Below are positions 44,401 through 58,000 of a stretch of 64,000 bases of DNA, piece after piece. The position numbers were made by a program, and so were the translations under genes. The stretch comes from Cinnamomum chago. Its lineage: Eukaryota > Streptophyta > Magnoliopsida > Laurales > Lauraceae. The stretch covers positions 110,456,501 to 110,520,500 of the forward strand of contig CP142453.1 in assembly GCA_038049695.1 (NCBI GenBank), given 5' to 3'. The notes under the pieces were generated by a model. That model was not told the DNA's origin. It did not search any database and was given only the letters and a program-made list of their open reading frames with translations. Each line of letters begins with the position of its first letter. The stretch's first letter is position 1.

Positions 44401-47400
44401 AAATAAAACCATTGTCTAAAGGAGAATCCACTAAACACGCCAATTGCTGCATCACTTGGTCCAGGAAATGTTATAGAAAAACATTGCGGACTCATGACTA
44501 ACCATACAGTTTCCAGCTAAACACAAGATAAACATAGTTCAGTTGTAAAGCAAGCATACTGCAAACATGATATAGCAAGCATGTTTCAAAAGAGAATTTT
44601 CATCAACTGAAATTACAACCCTCAAATCTAGTAAAGACCATATTCCAAAACAAGATACATAGTTTTCTATTTTAATAATTTATAGGAATAAAACACATTA
44701 AGAAAACTTATGTTTTCATAGAGGTAACAATAAGAACTTCATTAATAAAATAAATGTACGAGAGAATACAAGAGGAATAATTGACAAGAATTACCAGGTG
44801 TCATTAGTAGGAAAAGAAAGCAAAAACAAATCCACTAAGGGAGTGGATAAGATCTAGAAACAATATTCTTCCACCAAAAGAGGGCTCGAGATTTTTTTTT
44901 CCCCTCAAAAGTCTACGAGCTATAATTGGAAAAATATATTACTCTTCAGACTACGACTACAAAGAACTTCTTTCTTGTTTATATATCATTTTTTATTGAT
45001 CAGTAACTGGAAGATTTTATTCCAATATTGTCTTGTTTATTCCAAAATTTAAAATCATATTCTTATTAAAATCTACTCACATAAGTAGCATCAGTAACAG
45101 GAAAATTTTATTCAAACTGCCCTGTTTATTCCAATATTTAAAATCATATTCATATTAAAATATACTCAGAAAAGTAGGCAGTGATATTATAGTAGTCATT
45201 AGTTTAAAATCCAAGAATATAAAGATTTGGAAAACAAGGCAGTTTCAGTACCAAATATTCTTTATTGTCATTTGAGTTTTCAGGAAACTACTTAAGTCCA
45301 GTACAATCTTTTGAGAGTCTGCAATTGAGAGACTCTTACATTAACAATGCAATGTAAAAACATGGGACAATTAGTCATGAAATCCATAAATAGATCACCA
45401 AGAATTTATGAACTCACCTGATTGATGCAGCAGAAATAATTTCATCATTCCTCTCCAACACAGCAGTATAAAAGCCACAATAGTTCAGCCGATTAAAGTT
45501 TGATCTACAAAAGAAAAGATGTAATCAACAAGACAACACATAAGCTATTTATCATATGTTAGCGACAAAAGTAACAGCAGTTTTAATCAATTAAATGACC
45601 ACTAAAAACTAGGCACATAGACAGACATGAAATTCAACTGATCAGTACCCATAACTTGGATGGACATGTTTATCAGGTGCATGCCATGGACACTAGGTGC
45701 CAAGAAACAGATTCCCACTTGAAACTCTTAATCCACAATAAATTAGGTAAAAAAGAAAGGCTTAAGTTTACAATTGCATCATGGGTGTCTGTTCTGCCTC
45801 ATTTCCGAGCATCTCCATGGATTTGATGGTTCACAGCTGGAGGGAGGTCCCTCTATCTTCCAGGGGAAATTGATTGTGTCTGATCTTCTTTAGTGTTCAC
45901 TTAGGGAGGCATCTTTGGAGTGGCTGGTTTTTCCAATGGAGTACTCTTTGGGTTCTCCTTTTCCTCTTTCGGGTTTCTGCGTGCTGGTATGCCTGTGTTG
46001 TTTTAGTTTTGTTTGTTTAGCTTCTTCTATAACTGTTAATCTTCTTCTTCGTACTCTTTTTTTGTTTTTGTCAGTGTATCTCTCATACTGTTAAGCTTCT
46101 TTTATGAATGTTAATATTCAAAAAATAACAAAACAATAATAATAATAAGAATAATAATAAGAATAATAATAATAATAAGAGTTAAGAGAAAATTGAGCTT
46201 TTAGAAAAGAGCATAAAAAGTAAAAGAAATTGCACTTTTAGAGAAGCGCTTAATTTTGTTTGTATCTAGTGGCTTTTTTTTTTAATTATATTCCTCTTGT
46301 ACTGTAATCTTTCTCCTTTTAATCAAAGTTAAATTTCAAAAAGAAAAATTTAAAAAAAAAAAGAATGAACTTAAAGAGAACCAAGAAGATTGGTCATTCA
46401 GCCCTGTTATGACCGCCCTAACCCTTCTATTTATATTATTCATTATTTTCAGATATTAACAAGAAATTCCTCACCAAAGAATTCTATAATTACAAATTAG
46501 TCCATGATCACTAGAAAATTACAAATAAGACCCTAGCCGTTTCCCAACACTAACCCTCAAGCTGGTGCATAGATATCTACAATGCCCGGTTTAGAATAAG
46601 CAACACCCATATCGACTATGCCCATGAAGGATCTTAAAAAATTAAATAAATAATAAGAAATAAAAAAATCCCAAGGAGATGTCAATCTTCTGTCAAATAA
46701 AAGCATATACACCAATGGGAGCTAGATAGGTAACTGATACACTTGCATCCATATCATGGGCAAGACCCCCAACAAGTGGGGCATAGGTTACCAAAGGCTA
46801 AAATGCACGGATACTTCAAGGTGCACAACATATAGTGTCGTATCATATCTGATACTTCATTTTTTATGTGTAAAATCCGTGTCCCTGCCATGTCCATGGC
46901 GTGTCCAAGTTGTAATTCATGACTCAAAATAAAAAAATACGAGTTGTAAAAGATGTATTTCAATATACATTTGAACCATATAAAGAATATCTATTTATAG
47001 ACTTGGTTAAAACATAATTATGTGCATTCCATGACTTACTGTGTCCACTTTTGTCCAACAATGTCTTTAACACTGGTGCCAGATGCAATAATTATACAGA
47101 AAATGAAATGTCCGATCACAGAGCTTAAAACTGAATTAGCATACAGACACTCACGAACAGTCTATCATAGGCAAGAAAGTAGGGGGGGAAACAAAATAAA
47201 AAAGCCTGAGAGTGATTGGTTCCATTTTCCTAGGTAAAAAGAAAAAAAAAACCCACAATAACAAAAAAAGTTAAACCTCACAAAAATTTGCACATCATAT
47301 AGTTTAATATGTGAAAAGATTCTGGTTAAACTTCATAAATAACTAGCTGCTTAGTCAAAGATTGTCATATAAAGAAGATAGCAGTCATGTACACAACAAA

Positions 47401-49020
47401 GTAAAACATATAGGATACGCCATTAACTTCATGCCGTTATGACTGCTGATAGAACTCTTTTTCAATGAAATGAACTTGAAAGCAAAAATACTCACAGGCT
47501 ATAATCAAAGACAAGTGATGTCACAGAAAAATAATGCGTCTGGTATAAGCTTGCTTAATTTTACTAGGAAATCATTGACTATACATGCAGGTCTCACTAA
47601 CATGCCACAGTGGATGAGAAGCGAAGGCAGAAGTCCCATTCAAGGATTAAATTCTTTAACCCCATTGCTTGGAAGCTTAAGATAGAGAGTGAACCCTCTA
47701 AAGCTGTTTTATAGCACCTCCCTTCCTAAGAAAGCAGAGATTCCCTTTGTATTTTATATGGTACAAATATTTACATAAAAGTCCGATTATTTTCTTTTTT
47801 TACAAACCATAGTTTGAAAACATGCTCTGCCGGTGATGCAGGATAGACCTCTTAAGGCCACATGTGTAGGGCCCAAGATAGTTTAGGGACTTTTCTATTC
47901 ATTGTTATTAGTTATTAGTTTTTTTCTTAATGAGTTGTAATTAGGATAGGATTCAAGTTTGATTAGTTTCCTAATTTGTTTACGTTTCTTAGCCCCTAAG
48001 ATTTGCTTTCTTAATCATTCAAAATTTAAAAAAAAACAAAGAAAAAAGATTTGCTTTCTTATTTATATGGCATTGTAGATATGGAATATTCAGATATTTG
48101 ATTAATAGAAAGAATTGGGTTTTCTCATTGAGGTGCTTCCTCGTTTATGGTCTCTACGGAAAAGTATTTAAGTATCTGCAGACATAGGCTTTGGCACCTT
48201 CATTGCATTTCGGCGCTTCCACGCAAGCCCTGACCCTAGGGACTACATCAATTAGTACCAAAGCCGAAGATCCATCACCGGATCATTCGGAGTTAACCCC
48301 TTCCCATCCATTCCTTCACTGGTCACCTTCATCACCGTTCCCATCACAAAACACAAATCCCTGCCCAATCCAAAAAATACCCACCGGTTGACACCCAAAT
48401 CTTTTCTGTTGAACCACTCCAACCCCATTCCTATTATCTTCCTGAACCCCTACACCATCTGTCCTCCTTTTCTGCAAAACCGAAATTGAGAACCCATCAT
48501 CAATCCACTACTAAAATCTCATGTCCAACCCGAGTGTCCCAAACCAAACCCCATCCCCACCTTCGTCTAAGTCACTCCCCGAAAATCCCAACTTCCTAAA
48601 ACCAGACATCGTCAAACTCTCGAAACCTTCAAAACCCTAAACCCCAATCGAGTGAATCCCCAGCCAAAACCCCATCACCAAACCATTCCGCCAAGCGGGA
48701 CCCTCTTCCATTCATCCATAATCAAAACCCATTAAAAATTTAAAATAAAAAAAAAAAAACACTATCGTCACAAAAGCCAAACCTCCCTACCGGATTCCAT
48801 TCCACCAATCCAAACTCCACACCAACCCGAAGCCTCAATACCCACAGTTGAACCCCTAGAAAACCAAACATCTCTACCAAACTCAAAACCCAATCACAGT
48901 CCATCCCGTCCCGTCCCACCTCTTCACCATCATCCTCCACACCCCCAACTCAACCCCACACCCATCCCAGCCAAAAAAAAAAAGAGTTTCGCTAATGCAA
49001 AACCCAAGCGGAAGACGTGC

Positions 49021-49065
<45 letters not shown>

Positions 49066-52000
49066 CAAAGGCCTACCGTGCACCAAGGTCACCAACACCA
49101 TCAGCCACCTCCATCGTTGCCATCAGCAGCACAGCAGTAGTCTGAACAAACATAGCATCCTCCGAGCCCCATTGTTGATGCAGAGCAGGCTACCACTCCA
49201 CCAATGGTCCCACCCAACATATTTTAGTAGCTTCCTAATTTTATTGTAATTAGGATTAGTATTCTAATTTATTTGGTTTCCTAGTTTGATTAGGATACTT
49301 CCTATTATTAGATTACGTTTTCTTAGGCCCTAAGTTACTTTTCCTATTTATATTACATTGTAGAGATATTAGTCTCAGATTTGGAGTTAAATAAAATTGG
49401 GATTTTCCCTTGGAGAGGTGTTCCTCGTGTTAGAAATCTCTGCGGAGATAATTTGAGATGTCTTTCGACACGTGCTTTGGCATCTATGCAAGCCCTAACC
49501 CTAGGGCCTGCATCAGTTGGTATCAGAGCGAAGATCCACATCACTCCGATCCATCTCCGGTCACTGATCGGAGCATATCCATTGTCCATCCCCACTGCCA
49601 TCACGCCCAGCCCTTGCACAAACCAAACCCCCCACTACCGGAACCCATCTTTCCAGACCCATCCCAGTCGAAACCCACCCAAACTCCATCGTCTTCATCA
49701 CACCCTAGTGCCTCAATCCACACCGACAGAAACCCATCCACAACGGCAAATAACCCATTGCCGCAGCCCCAACCTCTCCCACTGTCGCAGCCCCAGCCTC
49801 TGCCCCATCGCCCACCGTCTCCCAGAACCCGAACACCACCCACTCCACCTTGATCAAAGTCCTTCCAAAACCTTAACCACCAAATCCCACCATTCTTGCC
49901 CGGACCCCACACCCAATTGCCTCCCATCCTAGCACACACCACAGAAAAAAAAAAAGTGAGAAGAAAAGAGGAAGGAGGACCATATAGTACACCGAGCAGC
50001 AGTTGTCGTCGCTGCCTATTGCCGCTGCCCATCGACGTTGTCGCGCCACCATTCGCCATCATCAGCCTTACAACATCTTTGCCAAATTGCCAACCTCATC
50101 GTCGTCGGAACTTCTTCTGGGTTTTCTCTTCTTCGTTGCAGCCAAAAGTAATCTCATTCTCTTCTGCACAAAGTCCAAGGCAACATAAAAAAGAGTTTGT
50201 CTTGCACCCACGTGTTTAGTTTAGACACTCATGTTGGACCCGACTTGGATAGAGCCCAGGTTGATCTGACCCGTTTGTGAATGAAGCCCATTCTCATCAA
50301 CAGATTTCAGTCCACACTAAATTTTTTTAGATCGACGGCCAGAAATTTTTTTGCGATATCAGCGTCATCCGCCGTCAGATTTCATATCTGTTTTCACCAA
50401 CGTGATCGTGGAGAGTAGATCTAAACATCAAGTCAGTCAAAAAATTTAAATTTGATTTAAAACAAATATGCCTCCCAAGAAGCAAGTAGAAATGGAATCT
50501 TCCTCTCACAATGATGATGAATTGAGGGGAACCGTTGCGGAATTATCAGCAAATGTTAATCAACTATCCGCAATGATGGTCCAAATGCAAGACACTCTTG
50601 CCAAAATTGAAACCCGATTAACTACTTTAGAAACTAATCGGCGTGAGGATAATCATCAAGCTCATGGAGGAAATAATCGGAATCAACGAGATCCACATGC
50701 AGTCAATGTTGATCGTGATTTGGGCATTAAGCTCGTGATTTCATAATATGATGGAAAGTTGAAACAGGAGGAATTTATGGATTGGTTAGTGTGTGTTGAA
50801 AATATTTTTGCACACAAGCCAATGATGGATGGTCACAAGGTCACCTTAGTGGCAACTCGATTGCGCAATTATGCTGCGATTTGGTGGGCCGAGTTGCAAA
50901 AAAAAAGACGAAATCAAAATATTGACCCCGTTGACACATGGATCGAGATGAATTTGTTGAAGCAAAAATTCCTCCCTGTGAATTATTCCAGAGATCTCCG
51001 TTCAAGTTTTCAAGATTTGAAACAAGGTTCCAAAACTGTTATTGAATATTCTAAGGAGTTCCTAACCATGCAAGCTCGTTGTGGCTTGAATGAAGAAGAT
51101 GATGTGTTGGTTGATCGATATTTTCATGGGATGAGCATTGACATACAACATATCCTTACTTTCAAGAATTTTTATAATGTTGATGAGATCATCCAACATG
51201 CGATTAAAGCGGAAGACATTGCTAATTATCAAGCTTGAAAGTTTAGTGTCTCTAAATGGCCTGCATAAAGACTCCCGCAAAGCCAGACTTCAATCCAAGT
51301 GCCAATTCCTCAGAAAAGTTTTCCTCCAAGTTTGAAAATCCAAACAAGTTCACATGTTTTCATTGTAAGCAAAAGGGTCACCGTGCGCTTGAATGCCCAA
51401 AAAGAATCAATTTAATAGAAGGTGCACAAGAAGAACCGGAAACAAAAGATGATCCTAAAAGTGAAGACTCCGATGAAGTGGAGGAAATAGCAACTGAAAC
51501 AGAGGGTGAACTTCTCTTGGTGCAACAAAAGTCGATTCCCACTGTTGAGAAGAAATGGTTGCGAAAAAATATTTTTTGTTCCACAGGTAAAATACATGGG
51601 CAACATTGTACAGTTGTGATTGATGGTGGAAGTTGTGAGAATATTATCTCCCAATCTCTTGTTGATCGCTTTAAGTTAAAGGTTTACAAGCACAATCGTC
51701 CATACTCTGTCAAATGGCTAATGAGAGGTGATGAAGCGCATGTGTGGCATACATGTCAAGTTACTTTTTCAGTTGGTGATGATTACAAAGATACAATTTG
51801 GTGCGATGTGCTACCAATGGACAGTGGAGATATCCTATTGGGTCACCCATGGATGTATGACAAGGATGGCACTCATGGGATGCGCAACAACACGTATACC
51901 TTCATACACGGTGGACAAGAAGTTACTCTTCATCCAAAGAAGCCAGACTCACCGAAAAAGAAATCAAGGGCCCCTACTACGAAGGAAGTGCTTCACGTAC

Positions 52001-55000
52001 ATCATATCTATAGAGGCAACTTGAAGACAACCCGAGTTCGAGGTCGAACTCTTCTTTCAACCTGGGGGGAATGATGCAGAGCAGGCTACCACTCCACCAA
52101 TGGTCCCACCCAGCATATTTTAGTAGCTTCCTAATTTTATTGTAATTAGGATTGGTATTCTAATTTATTTGGTTTCCTAGTTTGATTAGGATACTTTCTA
52201 TTATTAGATTACGTTTTCTTAGGCCCTAAGTTACTTTGCATATTTATATTACATTGTAGACATATTAGTCTCAGATTTGGAGTTAAATAAAATTGGGATT
52301 TTCCCTTGGAGAGTTGTTCCTCGTGTTAGAAATCTCTGCGGAGATAATTCAAGGTGTCTTTCGACACGTGCTTCGGCATCTACGCAAGCCCTAACCCTAA
52401 GGCCTGCATCAATTGTCATCATTAGAGATGTCAAATGGGCCAGGCCGAGCCGAACGAGTAACGGGTCGTGCTGGGCCGAGGAAGCTAGGCCCGCTTGGAT
52501 AGGCCCGCTAACCCATCCGCCAGCCCGCCCAACGTCCATATCCCCTTTTTTTTTTTTTAAAAGTCCATTTTAACCCCCCCACCTAAATAGCTATAAAACG
52601 GTCATATAAGGGGTATTTTGTATCATTTTCCATTTTACAAAGTCTATAAATACCCTAACCCTCCCATTCTCATTCCTCACCAATTTACACAACTCTCTCA
52701 TTCTTTATACATTCTCTAGCTCTCTCTCAAAGCATTCAACCCTTTCTCTCACTAAGAAGTTTTTGGAGGGCCAAAGATCAAGTTATCAAGAGACAAGATT
52801 AAAGGGGCCTTCAAAGATTTAGAGGTATTTATATTATTTAAATTTGAGATTCCATATATATAAGTTTATATTATATTAAATTATATTAACTCTTATTTTC
52901 TACCCTTTCTTATATTAATTATCACAAAAGAAGGCTATTAAAGCCTATTACTGTTATTATTTATAAATTTTATATTTTGAGATATGGCTAGAAGATTTCC
53001 CACATAATCTTCTTCAATTAATTTTGAGGAAGAAGAAAATTTTATTGAATTACAAGATGAAGTAGGTGAATTACCACCCCCCTTTCCTCAGAGTTCCCGT
53101 GGCCGTAAACCGACCTAGAGGAATAGAACTTCAGTAGTTTGGGATGTATTGACAAGGTTTGAGGTTACTGAAAATGGAAAAACAATTGAAAAGGCAAAAT
53201 GCAAATTTTGTAGTAAGATTTATGGTGCCGAGTCAAAAATGAGTACCGGCCATTTGACAAGACATAGGCAAAAATGTTTAGCCTTACATAAGCCGGCGGA
53301 TGCAGGGACAAGGAGGCCTGGTTCACAGACCCAAATTTCTAGTACTGGTGGTGGTAGTAATAGTAGCAGTTTGGGTCTTTTTTCTTTTAATGCACAAAGT
53401 GCTAGACAAAATCTTGTTAAAATGATTGTGTTATCCGAATTACCATTTTGTTTTGTTGAAAATGAGTTTTTTGAAGAATGGGTCTAGAAATACTGTCAAC
53501 CACAATTTCACAGTATTTCAAGAAATACAGCCAGGAATGATGCTATTAGACTATGGTAGAAAGAGAAAACAAATATAAAAAATTACCTTGCAGAAATTCC
53601 GGAAAGAATAGCCATAACCACAGATATGTGGACATCTAAAGGGGGTGATAGTATTCTATGTATTACTGTACATAACATAGATGAAAAATGGATAATTAAT
53701 AAACGTATAATTAGTTTTAGCGGTCTTGAATGGCCACACAATGGCACTAGAATAAGTACATTTATTTTGGAAAAACTAGATGAATATAATATTAAAGAAA
53801 AAGTTTTATCTATAACTTTAGATAATGCTAGTAATAATATAGTGGCTATTGAATTAATGAGAATGCAGATGCCACTTGCAACTTTGATAGATGGCTCTAT
53901 CTTTCAAAATAGATGTGTATGTCACATCTTAAATCTCATTGCAAAGGTTTGTTTAAAGCATATTGTAAGTTACACAGATGCTATTAAAGACATTGCTAGA
54001 TTTATTTTCTCCTTCGCACAGAGAAGACAATTGTATGCCCAAATATGTGCGAGGCAAGGCGTATCAGCTATTAAAATGCCTAAGGATGTAGAACATACAT
54101 GGAATTCTATGTATGATTTGTTAAACAAAACACTTGACCGGAAAACTGTTTTGAATGAATTTTGTGCTTTTCATGCACAAGATTTGATGATTAGTGATGA
54201 ACATTGGGAGTTATGTGCCCATATAAGAGATTTATTAGAAGCTTTTTATGCTTCAACATTATTTTTTTCCGGGATATATTATCCCACATCTAATGAAGCT
54301 TTTTAAAATTACTTAACAATTCAATAGATTTAGAGATCATGTTTTACTGAGTAGCACTATTAAAAACATGGAAGAAAAATTTAATAAATATTGGAAAGAG
54401 GCTCCAATGACATTTTCTTTAGCTGTTGTATTTGATCCTAGGTTAAAATTAAGTGGTGTACAGGTTTTTATTGATGGAATAAATAAAAATATGGATTATA
54501 TAGATTTAAATATTTTTTCAAATATAAAGGCAAATTTACAAGCACTTTTTCAATTTTATTGTGAGCAAATGGATACAACTGGGCTTAGTATTGGCCATTT
54601 AGAAGTCCAGCAAACAGGTGTTGGTGAGTGGGATGTGTGGTATTCTTCCCTGTCTACAGGCATGGCATCCAGCTCGAGCTCAAGTAACACTGTGACGGAG
54701 TTATCATCGTATCTCGACGTCGATGTAATACGGATGCAGGATGCATCTAGTTTTGACCTTTTAGCCTGGTGGAAGCAAGAAGAAAGCGTTATCTGGTGTT
54801 GGCCGCCATGGCTCGTGATATTCCAATGTCTTATGTCGCATCAGAACAAGCTTTTAGTGCAGGTGGACGTGTGGTAGATGACAGAAGAACAAATCTAACT
54901 GAAGAAACGGTGGAGTGTTGTGTTTGCCTACGAGACTGGTATTTGGCAGATAAGAGGAAGCAAGAGTTGACATCAATGGAAGATTATGATCCAGCAGAAT

Positions 55001-58000
55001 ACATTAGTGGACTGCGCATCTGATTTTTTACTTTTTCCTTCATTGTAATTTTTAAATTTATAAGTTTTTCATTCTTTTTTTATTTTTATTTTCTAAAAAG
55101 ATTGTAAGGTTTTGAAGGTAATCTTATTTAGAAACCTTCAAGAAGTTAATATCCAAATAGTTCTCTCTTCTCAGTGGAGTAGGTCGAGTTTGACCGAGCC
55201 ACTTAAATATCTGTCATTCTCCGTGCATGTGTTCTATTTTTTATTTTTTTAATACTAATAAAAGAAAAATGAAAAAAATATGAACAGGCCCGCCTGGCCC
55301 GGCCCATGGCGGGCCGTGCCAGGATTTTTCTCTGGCGGGCCGAGGCTAGAGCGGGTCGGGTCGGGTCGGGCCGCCGTTTGACATGCCTAGTCATCATCGC
55401 TATCATTGTCAAAGCCTCGCTTCACCACCGCCTCCACTGTAGCATCACCTCCTCTTCGACAAGAGGGTATGAAAACCCCTTTCCTATTCCTTTTTTTTCC
55501 TTTCAATAGACAAAACCAATGATCAAAATAGCAATTGCGGCAGGTGCAACGGCCAATGGCCAAAACACTACATAGCGGGCAATAAGTCGCAATTGTGGCA
55601 ATACTAGCGGTGTGAATTTTAAAAGTGGTTAAAAAGAGTCAAATCTTGTGTAGTAGCCAATATTGTGTTTTTTTAATGATTTTGAACCATATAAGGGTAA
55701 ATATAACTTTTAAAAGGCTATTAAGGAGAAGAAATAGGAAAAACAATGTTCTAAATTAAAATTGTTTGGCTCTACTAGGTTTTAGACCATAGCGCCGCTA
55801 TTTTTAAAATAGCGTAGGAGCCTCAACCGCTCCGTCCGATAATGCGGCCGCTTGAACCATGGACAGACACGAGGGAGAGCTCCACACATGGTCTTCTGTG
55901 ACACACGCTAGGCTGATTCCAAGTAGGGATGTAAACGAGTCGGTTCCGGTCCATAGTGGTGGACCCGTAACCGGTTTCTTGGTTCCAGAACCGTTAATGA
56001 GAAGATGGAACCGTATATGGGAGGGGTCCAGGTCTAGGTATAGAATGATATGGAAAAAACCCTAATTTAAAAAAAAAAAAAAAAAAAACTAAGTTAATAT
56101 GTCGGGTCACGGGTCCACAGGTTCGAACCAAGGTGGAACCGGACCCGTTTAGGTCACGGGTCCAAAAAAAGGACCCGGATACAGACCAATTTTCTTATCG
56201 GGGCCTAAATAAGGACCCACACCCGGTTTTTAACGGGTCGGAACCTCCGGGTAATCGGAGAATTTGGGACCCATTTACAACCCTAATTCCAAGTAAAGGT
56301 TCGAGCCAGGTCAAATTCGTGTCAAGTGAATCCGACCCAATCATGAGTGGAAGCCAACAAACAGCATCTATATTATAACACTAAAACCGCCCACATCATC
56401 GCTGACATCAGCAAATCCAGTCAAAAGGCATAGATTTGACCCATTGAGGGCCCATATTGTTTCTGTGATATTGGAGCCATTCGAAGTCAGATTTCAAATC
56501 CATTTTCGCTAGTGTATTCGTGGAGACCAGATCTACAACATGAGGTCAGTCAAATTTTAAATTGCAGTGTGTACATTCATGGAGAAATTTCCTGCAACCC
56601 GTTGCAAAATTGACTGGAGCCATCGCTCAGTTGTCCAATGTCAGTCAACTCCATGCCACTCTTGCAATGATGGCAATCAGACCTACTAATTTAGAAAATG
56701 ATTGCCATGGCGATAATTATCGAGGTGAAGGTTAAGAAATAGAAAAGTTCGAGGTCAAATTCAATGGAACCACCTTGAAGCAAGAGGACAATGTTGATAA
56801 AAAGACGGAAGACGTAAAGGAAGAGGAATGAAAAGTGGACATTGAAGACATGGATCTATCAACTGGTCCACTGCTTTCACAAGATCTCCTCGTTGTCATT
56901 CCTAATATTGACTTCATCTTTGGAGATGAACGACAGGAAGTCAGAGATTGTGATTTGATAGCGCGGGTTTTACAATTGCAGTTTCGGAAGGTTCAATCAC
57001 GTCCACACAAAATCCGACTATAAAAAAACGATGTGCCACACCTATTTCAAAATGGAGGAAATGATCGCATACAAATTTCAGGTTGTGCACAGAAGCTACA
57101 ATTCAACCAACGAATTGGAAGCTCATCCTATTGATCTTTGACCCATGTGTACATTTACCAAACTTGAGGTTGAGTTCTTTCCAAGCCTGGGAGAATGATA
57201 CACGATAGACCTCAAAGGCCACATGTGTAGGGCACAACACAGTTTAGGGATTTTTCTATTAATTGTTATTAGTAATTAGTTTTAATTTAATAAGTTGTGA
57301 TTAGGATATGTAATATCCTGAGTCACCTAGGCCCCAAGAGTAGCATTATTGGTATGGCCCAGGTGGGACCCTTAGATGTTTAATTATTTTAATGTATTTC
57401 AAGAGTCACACATGGATTGGAATTAGGATAGAGTTGTAATCAACTCAAACTAGGTGATGTACGTGTGACTATGTGTTCAAGTTGAGTAGGACTCAACATG
57501 TAACTTGAGAAGGACTATGACTCTAGGGTGTATTTATGAGACCATCGACCATCCCTTGGTATTGAATTATCTTCTAGCTTTTGAGAGAAAATCTGAGAAG
57601 GAGAGTTGTGACTGAAATCTAGGGGACGAGGAGGAAGCCAATCGGTGGGAAGACAATTATCGGATGTCCTACTCGCGCCGCACATCGCGAAGGCAACGAT
57701 CGCTTATCAAAGGTAAGTGGATCTTCCTAAATACCTAGATGATTTAATCAATATGGCTGATAATAGAGCATGATTCAATTATTCTGTATTGCTATGCATA
57801 CAGTAGGCATAAAATCTAATTTGAGTCAAGGGAATCATGTAAGAACGACTGTAAGAACGTTACAATTGATATGGAGTGTGAATTCATGAACATGCATCGA
57901 ATAGATGTGAAATTGGTGAAAACAGGGGCTTGGCGTCAAAGGAACATATTGACGTTGAGGGATTGTGGGACCCCATGGCCCCACCAGATGGGAAATCTGG

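Larger units (their letters stand above)
49176..52411 (+). mobile_element. Young gag-plus-protease LTR element without RT (TR-GAG type), 3236 bp
   Basis: The LTRs 49176-49515 and 52072-52411 are both exactly 340 bp, start TGATGCAGAGC, end GCCTGCATCA and differ at about 13 positions by eye. A perfect 5 bp target duplication ATTGT lies at 49171-49175 and 52412-52416. A tRNA-iMet primer site TGGTATCAGAGC (49518-49529) follows the left LTR, and a GGGGGGAA purine tract ends just before the right LTR. Between them only gag and an aspartic protease are encoded (50468-52074). RT, RNase H and integrase are absent with no room for them, as in the plant TR-GAG elements. Mobility would depend on a related autonomous element. 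Confidence 0.92.

Noticed and set aside
49381-50219. Open frames of up to 183 codons rich in Pro/His/Thr in the leader of the young LTR element
   Set aside because: The C-rich leader gives long frames by composition in several phases; the true gag starts at 50468.
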